From Thermoguttaceae bacterium (lineage in GTDB: Bacteria; Planctomycetota; Planctomycetia; Pirellulales; Thermoguttaceae): a stretch of DNA of 64,000 nucleotides. This document shows positions 17,986 to 27,185 of the stretch, one piece after another (position 1 is the stretch's first letter; each line of letters begins with the position of its first letter). Where the stretch lies: positions 1 through 64,000 of the forward strand of contig JAFQXE010000024.1 in the NCBI GenBank assembly GCA_017407125.1, in the 5' to 3' direction. The notes under the pieces were generated by a model, which saw only the letters and a list, made by a program, of their open reading frames with translations, made no database searches and was not told the origin of the DNA. The translations under genes and the position numbers were made by a program.

Positions 17986-19059
17986 ATGAAAAAATTTCTG
18001 GAAGAAAAACTGGCTCGATTTGAAGAACTCGAAAAACTGCTCCAGGACCCGTCGGTTTTGGCAGACGGTCCGCGTATGGCGGCGGTGGCGCGCGAACACG
18101 GTTCTATCGCCAAAGTCGCAACGGCGTACCGGACGCTGAAGGATTTCAATAAACAGATTCAGGACGCCAACGATTTAATCAACGGGCACGACCCGGAACT
18201 CAAAGAGCTGGCGGAATTGGAACTGCCGGAACTCAAAGCGAAACGCGAAGAGGTTTGGGAATCGTTAATCGACATGACCGCCGGCGGCGAGGACTCCAAC
18301 CGAACCAAGCTCATTCTGGAAATCCGGGCTGGCACCGGCGGAGACGAGGCGGCTCTGTTCGCCCGCGACTTGTACGACATGTACACGCATTACGCGGAAA
18401 ACAACCACTGGAAAGTCGAGATCATGGACATGAACGCGACGGAATTGGGCGGGTTTAAGGAAATCGTCCTCGGCATTTCGGGCGAAAACGTCTACCAAAA
18501 ACTGCAGTACGAGTCCGGCGGACACCGGGTTCAGCGCGTTCCGGAAACCGAAGCGAAAGGCCGAATTCAGACCTCCGCCGCCACCGTCGCCGTCATGCCG
18601 GAACCTGAAGACGTCGAAGTCGACTTGAAACCGGAAGATTACCGTCTGGACAGATTCTGCTCCTCCGGCCCCGGCGGTCAGCACGTCAACAAGACGTCGT
18701 CTGCCATTCGTCTGACGCACTACGCGACGGGCATCGTCGTCCAATGCCAGGACGAAAAATCCCAGCACAAAAACCTCGCCAAGGCTCTGCGCGTTTTGAA
18801 GACCCGCATTTACGAAAAGCTTCACGAGGAAGAAGAAGCCAAACGGTCGGACGACCGCAAGTCCAAAATCGGGTCCGGCGACCGCTCTCAGCGAATTCGC
18901 ACGTACAACTACCCGGAAAACCGCGTTACCGACCACCGCATCGGCTTGACGATTTACAAGCTCGACAGCATCATCGCCGGCAACATGGACCCGATTATCG
19001 ACGGTCTGCTGGAATACGAACGCCAGGAACAGAGATTGGCGTTTGGCACGCTGGACTGA
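17986..19059 (+). CDS. prfA: Peptide chain release factor 1
   Basis: The 357-residue protein is full-length RF1, which reads UAA and UAG and hydrolyses peptidyl-tRNA on the ribosome. The catalytic GGQ is at 230-232 in [19 protein letters not shown]. The codon-recognition tripeptide at 186-188 is PET within [15 protein letters not shown], where RF1 usually has PAT or PVT; the P-x-T frame and the following GRIxTS(A)xTVAVMPE identify RF1 rather than RF2 (SPF). There is no programmed frameshift. It follows rpmE after a terminator and a repeat. It ends in TGA, which itself shows that TGA is used as a stop in this genome. prmC, often next to prfA, is absent. Confidence 0.96.
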   Translation: MKKFLEEKLARFEELEKLLQDPSVLADGPRMAAVAREHGSIAKVATAYRTLKDFNKQIQDANDLINGHDPELKELAELELPELKAKREEVWESLIDMTAGGEDSNRTKLILEIRAGTGGDEAALFARDLYDMYTHYAENNHWKVEIMDMNATELGGFKEIVLGISGENVYQKLQYESGGHRVQRVPETEAKGRIQTSAATVAVMPEPEDVEVDLKPEDYRLDRFCSSGPGGQHVNKTSSAIRLTHYATGIVVQCQDEKSQHKNLAKALRVLKTRIYEKLHEEEEAKRSDDRKSKIGSGDRSQRIRTYNYPENRVTDHRIGLTIYKLDSIIAGNMDPIIDGLLEYERQEQRLAFGTLD

Positions 19060-19096
19060 GCGAATTAGCAATTTGCAATTTGCAATTAGCAATTAC

Positions 19097-19172
19097 GCAA
19101 GGCGGCGGCGAGGCGCCGCTCCCAATCCGCGCTGCCGCGCGTTTGCCAATAATCGCTCCCGTTGGTCGCTTT
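19097..19172 (-). repeat. GGCGGTAATGAAGCG module, copy (minus orientation)
   Basis: Shares with 23140-23235 the string GGCGGCGAGGCGCCGCTCCC, then CGCGCGTxTGCCxAT and CGCTCCCGTTGGTCGCTT. Just before it, 19062-19096 is a stutter of AATTAGCAATTTGC. No gene is seen in 19060-19566 apart from this, the hairpin cluster and the promoter listed separately. Confidence 0.7.
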
Positions 19173-19209
19173 TGTCTTCCCTACTTAAAGTTTTTAGGAA
19201 AGGGGAGTT

Positions 19210-19338
19210 TGAGGGGAAGAACCTTTTTTTCAAAAAAGGTTTTCCCCTCATATTATTTCAACTTGAAAAAACTTCCCTAAAAGGGAGCCAGCTTGCTGGC
19301 GACCTAAGTTTTTTCAAGTTGGCGGCTGATACAGCCGC
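19210..19338. repeat. Cluster of three stem-loops
   Basis: First, TGAGGGGAA.. pairs with ..TTCCCCTCA across AACCTTTTTT/AAAAAAGGTT (19210-19250). Second, a perfect 15-bp inverted repeat AACTTGAAAAAACTT (19260-19274) and its complement (19306-19320) encloses small hairpins including CCAGC-TT-GCTGG. Third, GCGGCTG-ATA-CAGCCGC (19322-19338). The first could terminate prfA transcription; together they form a structured element with no coding content. Confidence 0.7.
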
Positions 19339-19434
19339 GATCCAGTGAGTCAAGCCGTCGCACTCCATATTCCCCAAATCTCCCCCATCTTCTCAACTTT
19401 TTCTAAATTTTATCTAAAAATCTCTGCTTTTTGC

Positions 19435-19462
19435 TTGAATATTTCAAAATGCAGTGTATAAT
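19435..19462 (+). promoter_or_regulatory. Promoter for the PEP-CTERM beta-strand gene
   Basis: TTGAAT (19435-19440), 16-nt spacer, TATAAT (19457-19462) preceded by GTG, about 105 nt before the ATG. The same spacer and GTGTATAAT recur before the two other PEP-CTERM genes. Confidence 0.65.
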
Positions 19463-19566
19463 ATATAGTATACTGGAACGTTTTTTGAGGTTAAATCGTC
19501 AAAAACGTATCTGCGATAAAATCGTTCACAAAACTCATTTTTCCTTTTACCATACAGACTAAAATC

Positions 19567-21813
19567 ATGACCAGTTTCAAAAGAGCGTCTATTCAATTAG
19601 GTCTTTTGGCTTTTGCCGCGGTTCTCTTAACCTCCGTTGCGTTTGCGGACAATCAAACGTATACGCTCACAACGCGAGTTAAGCCAACTGAAACTCCGTT
19701 CGATGGTAAAACATACACTCAGCTGGACGCGACCGACACGATTGACGCAACCAATAACAGCGCGCAAATTTGGTTATCATCCAGTGCAACGCTTAATTGC
19801 GCTGTCAATATAAGCGGCGACGGTTACGGCGGTGAAAAAACCGGAAAAATCCGTATGCAAATGGGCAGTTCTGACGTTTCTTATTTTAATGGCAACGTTA
19901 ATCTGGCAGGAAATACAACCATTGCTTCCAATGTATGGCAGAGCACGATGGGAACATTGTATTTCAATGGACAAATTACCGGCGCCGGGGCGATGATTGT
20001 TGCTCCCGGATATCTGTCCCCAATCCATCTCAATAATACTTCGTCAACTCCCAATAACTATCAGGGAAACACTCAAATTGGCTCGTCCGGCGTTTATAAC
20101 AACAGCGGCGTAACAACCTATGCTGGTACAGTAATTCTTGACGCTGACGAACAGATTCCAGACGTTCTGACTGCGGGTGCAACTTCCACAGGCAATCTTG
20201 TCCTTTACAGCTGGAGCGACGCATCCTCCCGATTGACCTCCACCTTGAATCTCAACGGACATACAGAAACCGTCAACGGTCTGGTTACTACTGACAGTTT
20301 AAGCGTCGTTACTGGAACCAGCGGCAGTAAATTGCGAGTCGGCGCCAACAATGACACATCTACGTATTCAGGAAATCTTCAGGGCGCAATGCAGCTGGAA
20401 AAGATTGGAACAGGAACGCAAACGCTGTCCGGCGCTAACACGTATTCCGGCGGAACGGCTATTAATGCCGGTACGCTCAAGCTGACGAATTCGTCAACCA
20501 TGGGAACGGGAACCGCGACAGTCGCGTCCGGCGCAACTGTAGAAATGGGAACTGCTTCCAATTCCACCTGGGCATGGGGCGGCGGGATAATTAACGGCGC
20601 TGGTACGCTCAAAGTAACTGGCGGCGGTACGTTTAATATTACACGCGCCAATTTACAGGTCAATAACAGCGGCAGCATTATCGCAGACGGCTCAACTTTA
20701 ACGATTGATATTTCTAATGGCGGAGATCATACAGGAGCTGACTTTTTTATCAATAACGGCGGTTCCGTTATCTTTAATACAGTCGCTCGTGATCAGGCTT
20801 TTTGGTTTAAAACTCAAACCAATATTACATTTGACAGTAATGGCGGCGGAACTTTTGATACAGGAACCAGGTCTGCCAGTTTGGTAAAAATAAATAATGT
20901 CAATAACTCCGCAACGACTTTTACAACCTCAGGCGGGGCAACCAACTACATTCAAGGTAATAATGGATTCAATTTAAACGGCGCAGGTCTTACTTTTGAC
21001 GTCGCCAAAGGTTCAGATCCCAGCGGCGTTGATCTTGAAGTTTCCACCTATATTTGGAATACCAAAGGTTATGGAATTACAAAAAATGGCGCTGGTACGA
21101 TGGTGATTTCAGGAGATGAAAGTTATCCCAATGAATACAACGGCGCTACAACAATCAATGCCGGAACGTTGAAACTTAGCGGTTACGGCAAGATGGGAAA
21201 TGGCAGCGGAGCCGTTTCCATTGCATCTGGCGCAACGTTGACGTTTGCGAGCGATTTAACACAAACAACTATTGCCAACCCCATTTCCGGGGCTGGAAAG
21301 ATCGTCAAAGAGGGAACTAACACGGTTAATCTCAACGGAGGACTCACTTCTTATACAGGCGACATGACTATCAATGGCGGTACGGTTTCTGTTTTAATTG
21401 ATGGAACCAATTTTAATGTAACGAAACTTTCAGGTTTAGGCAATCTGGAACTGCGGCTGGTTGCTAAAAGCGCCAATACTCAAATGCCAAATTTGATAAA
21501 TAATAACTTTGAAGGCGTAATTACTCTCAAGAGAGCAAATCAAAGTAGCAGTTCAAGTGAAAAGTTCTATTCAAACCGGCGGGATTTCGATGGTTTTACT
21601 TTTGAAGTTACTTCAGGCACAACGATATACGTTGAATACGAAACCTTCAAGGCGAACGTTCTTCTTTCAGGGAACGGCAATAACGAAAATTACGGAGCTT
21701 TGAGACTTAATAATAATATGGCCGGAAAGATTACTGTTATGGAAGATGCTTTGCTGGGCATCAATGGAAGCCGAACGGTTTCCGGGAATATTGCCTCCGG
21801 CGCTGCAAACTGA
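19567..21813 (+). CDS. Autotransporter-type beta-strand repeat protein, N-terminal part cut by an in-frame TGA
   Basis: The frame encodes 748 residues: a signal peptide (hydrophobic about 10-27, ending VAFAD) and then repeats of the autotransporter-associated beta-strand (PATR) type, clearest near residue 280 (TGTQTLSGANTYSGGT-AINAGTLKL) and near 515 (NGAGTMVISGDE...). Such proteins form elongated beta-helices on the cell surface. The frame stops at TGA 21811-21813 (after ..GAAN), yet the same frame continues open to a PEP-CTERM signal at 22845. The intact protein would have about 1092 residues. TGG to TGA is a one-base change, so a recent nonsense mutation or a sequencing error is likely. 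A truncated product would lack the sorting signal. Confidence 0.8.
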   Translation: MTSFKRASIQLGLLAFAAVLLTSVAFADNQTYTLTTRVKPTETPFDGKTYTQLDATDTIDATNNSAQIWLSSSATLNCAVNISGDGYGGEKTGKIRMQMGSSDVSYFNGNVNLAGNTTIASNVWQSTMGTLYFNGQITGAGAMIVAPGYLSPIHLNNTSSTPNNYQGNTQIGSSGVYNNSGVTTYAGTVILDADEQIPDVLTAGATSTGNLVLYSWSDASSRLTSTLNLNGHTETVNGLVTTDSLSVVTGTSGSKLRVGANNDTSTYSGNLQGAMQLEKIGTGTQTLSGANTYSGGTAINAGTLKLTNSSTMGTGTATVASGATVEMGTASNSTWAWGGGIINGAGTLKVTGGGTFNITRANLQVNNSGSIIADGSTLTIDISNGGDHTGADFFINNGGSVIFNTVARDQAFWFKTQTNITFDSNGGGTFDTGTRSASLVKINNVNNSATTFTTSGGATNYIQGNNGFNLNGAGLTFDVAKGSDPSGVDLEVSTYIWNTKGYGITKNGAGTMVISGDESYPNEYNGATTINAGTLKLSGYGKMGNGSGAVSIASGATLTFASDLTQTTIANPISGAGKIVKEGTNTVNLNGGLTSYTGDMTINGGTVSVLIDGTNFNVTKLSGLGNLELRLVAKSANTQMPNLINNNFEGVITLKRANQSSSSSEKFYSNRRDFDGFTFEVTSGTTIYVEYETFKANVLLSGNGNNENYGALRLNNNMAGKITVMEDALLGINGSRTVSGNIASGAAN

Positions 21814-22845
21814 CCTGTTAATTTAATTATTCAGGCGAATGGCAACGGTACTTCCAACACGTTCAGCGGAAATATTTCCGATGGCGATAATTCGACATTG
21901 GGACTTTCCATTATCCGAAGAACTGGAACCAGCAATACCTCAACGTTCACATTTACCGGCAATTTGTCTTATTCCGGCGCAACCAGCGTCGCAGTTGGTC
22001 AAACGATGGTTCTTTCCGGCGCCAATGCCAATCTGGACGATTCCAGCTCCGTTACAGTCAACGGAACGCTTAATTTCGCAGGGTATACCGGGGCGTCTGC
22101 CGATACTACACTGGATATCATGGATCGCAATATCATGCAGCTCAACAACCTTTCCGGAACGGACGGCGTTATTGTCGGAACGGGCAAAGACCTGATTCTC
22201 AACAACGACGAAATGACCAAGTTTATCGGGTCGATTACCGCGAAAACAATCGAAAAGACCGGCGATGGAACGTTGAAGATTTATACAGGCGCGGCTGGAC
22301 AAGTAGACGCTCAAAGTCTGGTCGTTTCTTCCGGAAATCTCGATTTCAAGGGCTACTTGACCGGCGGCATTACGGTTGACGCGAACGCTGTCTTCTCGCC
22401 GGGCAATTCCGTTGGCGAGGCGACTTTCGGCGGCGGGTACATTCTCAACGACGGCGCAACCCTGTTGATGGAAATCGGCGGCTCGGATGTTGAGAGCAAC
22501 GACAGTTTATATAATACAACCGAAAACGGAACGCTTACGATAAACGGTATGATTGATCTGGTATTAGCAAGCAACAGTACATTAAAGGGCGGCGACGAAT
22601 TCGTTTCGGTCTTGTCAGGAAGCAACAGCGGAGACGACGGTTTTGCAGCTAACCTGCTCAGCAAAGTCAATTCGTACTATTTCACTGATTTGGAATACGT
22701 TCAGTTGGACGCTTCATACGGCGATTATTCCGGCAAGTACGCAATTAAAGGCATCCTTAACGCCAACGCCGTTCCTGAACCGTCAACGTGGGCGCTGATG
22801 GCGCTCGGGGTTGCTGGTTTGATGTACTGGCGGAAGAGAAAGTAA
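21814..22845 (+). pseudogene. C-terminal remainder of the beta-strand protein with PEP-CTERM sorting signal
   Basis: This is the same reading frame as the preceding CDS, with no further stop. The first start-like codon after the TGA is TTG at 21898, with no ribosome-binding site and no signal peptide, so independent expression is doubtful. It holds the module GDGTLKIYTGAAGQVDAQSL...SPGNSVGEATFGGGYIL shared with the minus-strand proteins at 47594 and 52637. It ends with a PEP-CTERM tail: VPEPSTWAL, a hydrophobic helix, then WRKRK. PEP-CTERM tails are recognised by an exosortase, which is not in this window. Confidence 0.75.
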
Positions 22846-22937
22846 ATGAAAGGCGGTAACGAAGCGAACGCAGTGAGCGTAGTTACGCTTTGTATGAAGT
22901 GTAAAATAACGTATTGCGTTAGCCGAAAACGCCCCTT

Positions 22938-23088
22938 GGATGGCGCCCGCCCTCGGGCGCCAACTTGACGGCAAAAGCCGTCAAGGGAAAGATTCGAAAG
23001 TTGTTAGTAGGAAAAACTCCTAACGTTTTCGACTACGAAATAGCGTTTTCTTAGTTCTGACTAAGGCGCCCGAGGGCGGGCGCCATCC
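22938..23088. repeat. 151-bp element with perfect 24-bp inverted termini and internal hairpins
   Basis: The termini 22938-22961 and 23065-23088 are exact reverse complements (24 of 24), starting GGATGGCGCC. Inside are a perfect 9-bp hairpin CTTGACGGC-AAAA-GCCGTCAAG (22964-22985), an imperfect stem around GTTAG..CTAAC (about 22999-23023) and CTTAGT-TCTG-ACTAAG (23050-23065), the last overlapping the right terminus by one base. The region 22846-22937 before it carries a partial GGCGGTAA module. No protein is encoded. It could be a small non-autonomous mobile element or a multi-arm structured RNA. Confidence 0.85.
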
Positions 23089-23139
23089 GTGAAGGTATTC
23101 GGCTTCGTCGAATTGGTATGTACACTTCTCTACTTTACG

Positions 23140-23235
23140 TCCGCCTTCGGCGGCGGCGAGGCGCCGCTCCCAATTCGCACTACCGCGCGCCTGCCGATTA
23201 CCGCTCCCGTTGGTCGCTTCATTACCGCCTTCCAT
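23140..23235 (-). repeat. GGCGGTAATGAAGCG module, full copy (minus orientation)
   Basis: Contains CGCCTTCGGCGGCGGCGAGG, GCGCCGCTCCCAATTCGC, then CCCGTTGGTCGCTTCATTACC. On the minus strand it reads GGCGGTAATGAAGCGACC and overlaps the last codons of larE: the repeat itself supplies the larE stop codon TAA. Confidence 0.75.
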
Positions 23236-24064
23236 TAATACCAACGTTCATTGATCCGGAACGGAATTCGGTCATCGACAGCAGCGTTCGCAAAAATCCC
23301 AGCGACTGGAAGTATTCGACGATTTGATCTCGCATTCCATCTTGAGCAAGTTTGGCGATCCATTCTGCCGACGTCTCAATTACAGCGACGTCGTTTGGAA
23401 AGAGCCGCACTCTCAACGGCGAAACGCCCAATTCTGTCAGCCATCTTTCCGCTTTGTCAATTTGGCGAAGACGCTGTTCGGTTATTTCCACGCCGTAGGC
23501 GATCCGACTGCTCAAGCACGGCGACGACGGCCGTTCGGCAACGGACAGCCCCCAGAATCGCGCCAGTTCGCGAATGTCCTTTTTAGTAAAACCTGCTTCA
23601 GCTAAAGGACTTACGACGTTTAACTCCTGAACCGCTTGCGCGCCGGGACGAAAATCCAGCGAGTCGTCAGCGTTGCTTCCCTCAACCAAAACAGCAAAGT
23701 TTTTCTCCTTTGCAACGTCGAGAAGTCGCTGGAGAATATGTTTTTTGCAAAAATAGCATCGATTTTTCGGATTTTTCCTATAATCCTGTATGGTTAATTC
23801 GTCTGTATGTACAAAATGCAATTCGATTCCAATTTCTCGCGCCAGATTGGCAATGCGTTCCGGCTCCCGTTCCGGCATGGACGGCGACACGGCGCACAGA
23901 GCCATCGATTTTCCCCCCTTCGCTTCGACTGCAGCGCGAGCCAGTACGGAGCTGTCCACCCCGCCAGAAAAAGCGACAATTACAGAATCTAACGTCGCCA
24001 GGTTCGTCAGAAGAATCTGAAGTTTATGTTTTAATTCAGTGTTTATAATGTCTAAATTGGGCAT
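23222..24064 (-). CDS. larE: ATP-dependent sacrificial sulfur transferase LarE
   Basis: The 280-residue protein belongs to the PP-loop ATPases. LarE adenylates and thiolates the nicotinate-derived precursor of the nickel-pincer cofactor, in many forms giving up its own cysteine sulfur. Motifs are the PP-loop SGGVDS (34-39), CYFCK at 103-107, VEGSNADD near 127 and PSSPCLSSR with Cys183 at the place of the sacrificial or cluster cysteine. larB, larC and larA are absent nearby, so it is an orphan here. The C-terminus (...INGRR) is encoded by an intergenic repeat, suggesting the original end was replaced or extended. It is convergent with the damaged surface-protein gene. Confidence 0.88.
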   Translation of the reverse strand: MPNLDIINTELKHKLQILLTNLATLDSVIVAFSGGVDSSVLARAAVEAKGGKSMALCAVSPSMPEREPERIANLAREIGIELHFVHTDELTIQDYRKNPKNRCYFCKKHILQRLLDVAKEKNFAVLVEGSNADDSLDFRPGAQAVQELNVVSPLAEAGFTKKDIRELARFWGLSVAERPSSPCLSSRIAYGVEITEQRLRQIDKAERWLTELGVSPLRVRLFPNDVAVIETSAEWIAKLAQDGMRDQIVEYFQSLGFLRTLLSMTEFRSGSMNVGINGRR

Positions 24065-24291
24065 TTGGGTAATTTTATATTTATTTTTTGAAAAAAATAA
24101 CGGAACTGGATAACATTTTATGTTACTAAATCGTAAAACATTTCGTATATGATATAATATGAATCTGAACTCCAGGAACAGTTTTCGTTAAGATCATGAT
24201 TGGCGTCAGAAGCTTTCAGCTTCAAATTCCATATAATTAATAGACGAACCTGTTGGAGATTATCATTAATATCATAAAAATGTTTATTGTC

Positions 24292-24321
24292 AAAGGGGCG
24301 TACATTTGTAAACCCCTTTTT
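24292..24321 (+). terminator. Terminator-like hairpin in the leader of the Hsp70-family gene
   Basis: AAAGGGG (24292-24298) pairs with CCCCTTT (24313-24319), with TAC/GTA pairing in the loop and T residues after. It lies only 27 nt before the start codon, so it may attenuate transcription of the chaperone gene or end an upstream transcript. Confidence 0.45.
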
Positions 24322-24347
24322 CCTTCCCCCCAACAAAGGATTTGCTT

Positions 24348-26210
24348 ATGAAAATCGTAGGTATTGACCTCGGCACGACAAACTCAGCAATCGCATACAT
24401 GACCGACGAGGGTCCGAAACTCATTCCCAACAGCCTGGGAAAGACGCTCACGCCTTCTGCCATTGGTCTTGACAGCGATGGAACTGTTATTGTCGGCGAA
24501 GCTGCTAAAGATTACATGGTCGTTCATCCGGACTTGGGAACGACTGCATTCAAACGACTCATGGGCTCCGATGAGTGCGTTACTATTGGCAAACAGGAAT
24601 TTCTGCCTGTTCAGTTGTCAGCAATGGTTCTCCGTTCGCTGAAAAACGACGCGGAACATTATTTTGGCCATTCAGACTTTGAAGCTGTTATTACAGTGCC
24701 AGCATATTTTAACGACGCCCAGCGCACGGCTACGATCAATGCGGCTCAAATTGCCGAGTTGAACGTTGTCCGGCTTATTAACGAACCGACGGCGGCGTCC
24801 ATGGCATACGGATTTCATGAGTCGGAGGAAGTAAAAAATCTGCTTGTCGTCGACCTGGGCGGCGGAACGTTTGACGTCTCTGCGGTCGAAATGTTCGAAG
24901 GCGTAGTCGATGTAAAGTCGTCTTACGGCGACAGCTTTCTCGGCGGAGAGGACTTCACTCACGTTATGGTTTCTGAAATACTCAAAAGCAGAAACATGAG
25001 CTTTGAGGAAATGGAATTTAAATATCCATTGATGGTTTCTCTCTTGAAACACGAGTGTGAAAAGGCGAAAATCGCCATTTCGCGCCAGAACAACGCGGTT
25101 GTCCGTATTCCTCATGAAGACGGAACTTTTGACGATGAGGTTACATCGGAGAACTCGTTCACGGTTTGGAGAGAACAGTTTGAAGATTGGTCCCGCATGT
25201 TGCTGCAGCGTCTCGAAAGACCGATTCACCGCGTTTTATCCGACGCCAACTGGGGAACGGGTTCTGTCGACGAGGTTATTCTTGTTGGCGGATCAACGCG
25301 CATGCCAATGGTTCGCAGCCTTATGACGGAAATGTTTGGCTTTGCGCCGCAATGCCGACTCAATCCGGACGAGGTTGTCGCTCTTGGCGCTGCCATTCAG
25401 GGCGGACTGTTTGAGGACAACAAAGCCCTCAAAGACATGGCTGTTACCGATATTGCCCCATTTACTTTGGGCGTTGAGGTCAGCAAAGAATTCGGAAACG
25501 AGTATCGGTCGGGGTATATGCTCCCAATTATTCACCGCAACCGAAAGATTCCGTCCAGCCAGGTTAAGCGCGTTACGACTGTTTTTCCAAACCAGAAGGA
25601 GATTTCCGTCAAAATCTATCAAGGCGAAGGTCGAAAGGTGGAGCAATGCACTTTTTTGGGCGAGTTCACCGTAAAAGATCTGCCTGGAGGAGAAACAGGT
25701 CAGGAAATCGACATTCGATTCAGCTACGACCTCAATGGCGTTCTGGAGGTGGAGGCGACGGTTGTCGCAACAAACCAGAAGACTCAATTCGTCATTACGT
25801 CCAATTCGCACAATCTGACTCAAGAGGAAATTGACGCCAGTATTGAGCGGCTTCGTCAGCTCAAACCGACTCCTCGCGAACAGGCGCGCTGGAAGGCGCT
25901 TCTCAAACGAGCTGAACGCGTGTATACGGAGGCTGCCGATCGCAATCGTGAGATACTTTCAGTACTTATGGATCTCTTTGAAGCCGCGATGATTGACGGC
26001 GAAAAGGATCAGATCGAAAAGAACGCCATTCGTCTGGAGTTTTTCCTGGATCACGGTTCCATTCCAGATGGCGACGACTATGGCGACGATGACGACGATG
26101 ACGGTGGAGAAAACAACGATGAAGACGAAGGATTTGACATCGGCAACGGTGGATATGACGACGGCTACAGCGGCGACCAGGATCACGGCGACGACTGGAA
26201 GCGCCGTTAA
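24348..26210 (+). CDS. Hsp70-family chaperone (HscC-like), acidic tail
   Basis: From ATG 24348 (AAAGGA 7 nt upstream) the protein has 620 residues. The ATPase domain shows the phosphate loops GIDLGTTNS (residues 5-13), VVDLGGGTFDVSAVE and VGGSTRMPMVR, plus NEPTAASMAYG. A substrate-binding domain follows from about residue 365. The linker reads TDIAPFTLGVEV rather than DnaK's DVTPLSLGIET, which points to the HscC-like or other DnaK-paralogue branch, not the main DnaK. The last 50 residues are a run of Asp/Gly/Glu instead of the EEVD-like end. No grpE, dnaJ or CIRCE operator is adjacent. Clients are unknown. Confidence 0.9.
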   Translation: MKIVGIDLGTTNSAIAYMTDEGPKLIPNSLGKTLTPSAIGLDSDGTVIVGEAAKDYMVVHPDLGTTAFKRLMGSDECVTIGKQEFLPVQLSAMVLRSLKNDAEHYFGHSDFEAVITVPAYFNDAQRTATINAAQIAELNVVRLINEPTAASMAYGFHESEEVKNLLVVDLGGGTFDVSAVEMFEGVVDVKSSYGDSFLGGEDFTHVMVSEILKSRNMSFEEMEFKYPLMVSLLKHECEKAKIAISRQNNAVVRIPHEDGTFDDEVTSENSFTVWREQFEDWSRMLLQRLERPIHRVLSDANWGTGSVDEVILVGGSTRMPMVRSLMTEMFGFAPQCRLNPDEVVALGAAIQGGLFEDNKALKDMAVTDIAPFTLGVEVSKEFGNEYRSGYMLPIIHRNRKIPSSQVKRVTTVFPNQKEISVKIYQGEGRKVEQCTFLGEFTVKDLPGGETGQEIDIRFSYDLNGVLEVEATVVATNQKTQFVITSNSHNLTQEEIDASIERLRQLKPTPREQARWKALLKRAERVYTEAADRNREILSVLMDLFEAAMIDGEKDQIEKNAIRLEFFLDHGSIPDGDDYGDDDDDDGGENNDEDEGFDIGNGGYDDGYSGDQDHGDDWKRR

Positions 26211-26246
26211 TTGAGATTTTCAGAGGCGAGAGCCTTTACGAGCTGA

Positions 26247-26285
26247 AAGAAGCGAGAGCGCGTTTGCGTTCTCGTTTCTTTTTTT
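26247..26285 (+). terminator. Terminator after the Hsp70-family gene
   Basis: AAGAAGCGAGAGCGC (26247-26261) pairs with GCGTTCTCGTTTCTT (26266-26280) as a 15-bp stem allowing two G-U pairs, loop GTTT, then T residues. The U run and G-U polarity fit transcription on the plus strand. Confidence 0.8.
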
Positions 26286-26315
26286 GTTACATAGATAATT
26301 TAACGCCGCTGAATG

Positions 26316-27185
26316 TTATTCCCACAGAATTCGTTTGGCGTCGAAAACGGGACCTTCTTTACACGTACGTTTGTAGTCCCACGCGCCGGAGTCGTCCTGA
26401 ATTTTTGCGACGCAGGTAAAGCAGATTCCCAGCCCGCACGCCATCGGAGTTTCCAGCGACATCTGTCCGCGAACGTTGTACTGATTCATCAGCTTTTGCG
26501 CGGCGATGAGCATCGGGCGCGGTCCGCAGGCGCAGACGAACAGCCCGTCCGCCGGTTCCGATTCAAAGATTTCTTTCATCGGGTCGGTGGCGAAACCCTG
26601 GCGGCAGTCGAAGCCGTCCGGCGCCGTTCCGTCTACGGTTGTCAGAGCGAGGTTTATTCCCAGCTTTTTGAAATCGTCCAGCCCGGCAAAGGCGTCTTTT
26701 GATCTCGCCCCGTAACAGAGCGTAATTTTAGGCGAAGGGGAAGGTAAAACTGGGGGGTAACTGATTTTAATGTCCTTATTGATTAGAGCGTCTTTTGCTA
26801 AAGTCAGGAACGGCGTCTGACCAATTCCGCCTGCGAGCATAATCAGGTGTTTTACAGACGAATCGAGCGAGAATCCGTTGCCCAGCGGTCCCCAGATTTC
26901 TATCGGCTGACCAGGCAGGAGTTCCGCAAAGCCGGCTGTCGCCTTACCGACGACCAGATACATAACATCGACGCCTACAGGATCGCTAAACATGTTTCTA
27001 TATAAATCGTAAATCGCAAACGGACGCCCCAACAGCGGGTCGTTTACTCCGGGTTTGCGAATCATGCAAAACTGTCCCGGTTTGAACGAGCGCGCTATTT
27101 CAGGACAGGCGATTCTCATTCGGTACGTGTTTTGAGCGACAAGTTCGTTTTCAACAATAGTTGTTACAATAAAGGATTTAGCCAT
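26316..27185 (-). CDS. pyrK: Dihydroorotate dehydrogenase-type electron transfer subunit PyrK
   Basis: From ATG 27185 the protein has 289 residues. It has an FAD-binding barrel (GRPFAIYD near 53-60), a nucleotide-binding domain with MLAGGIGQTPF near 116, and the C-terminal [2Fe-2S] cysteines Cys250, Cys255, Cys258 and Cys275. This is the PyrK/HydG-like family that passes electrons between NAD and a partner; in class 1B dihydroorotate dehydrogenase the partner is PyrD. No pyrD is in the window. The start overlaps the end of the upstream U32 gene by 22 bp, so the two are translationally coupled. A GTG at 27212 is possible but extends further into that gene. Confidence 0.85.
   Translation of the reverse strand: MAKSFIVTTIVENELVAQNTYRMRIACPEIARSFKPGQFCMIRKPGVNDPLLGRPFAIYDLYRNMFSDPVGVDVMYLVVGKATAGFAELLPGQPIEIWGPLGNGFSLDSSVKHLIMLAGGIGQTPFLTLAKDALINKDIKISYPPVLPSPSPKITLCYGARSKDAFAGLDDFKKLGINLALTTVDGTAPDGFDCRQGFATDPMKEIFESEPADGLFVCACGPRPMLIAAQKLMNQYNVRGQMSLETPMACGLGICFTCVAKIQDDSGAWDYKRTCKEGPVFDAKRILWE

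Noticed and set aside
19567-22845. Reassignment of TGA to tryptophan in this genome
   Set aside because: TGA ends prfA, apbE and other intact genes at the expected family length, so TGA is a stop here.
22846-23244. CRISPR array or tRNA in the palindromic gap
   Set aside because: There is no regular direct repeat-spacer pattern and no cloverleaf; it is an inverted-repeat element.
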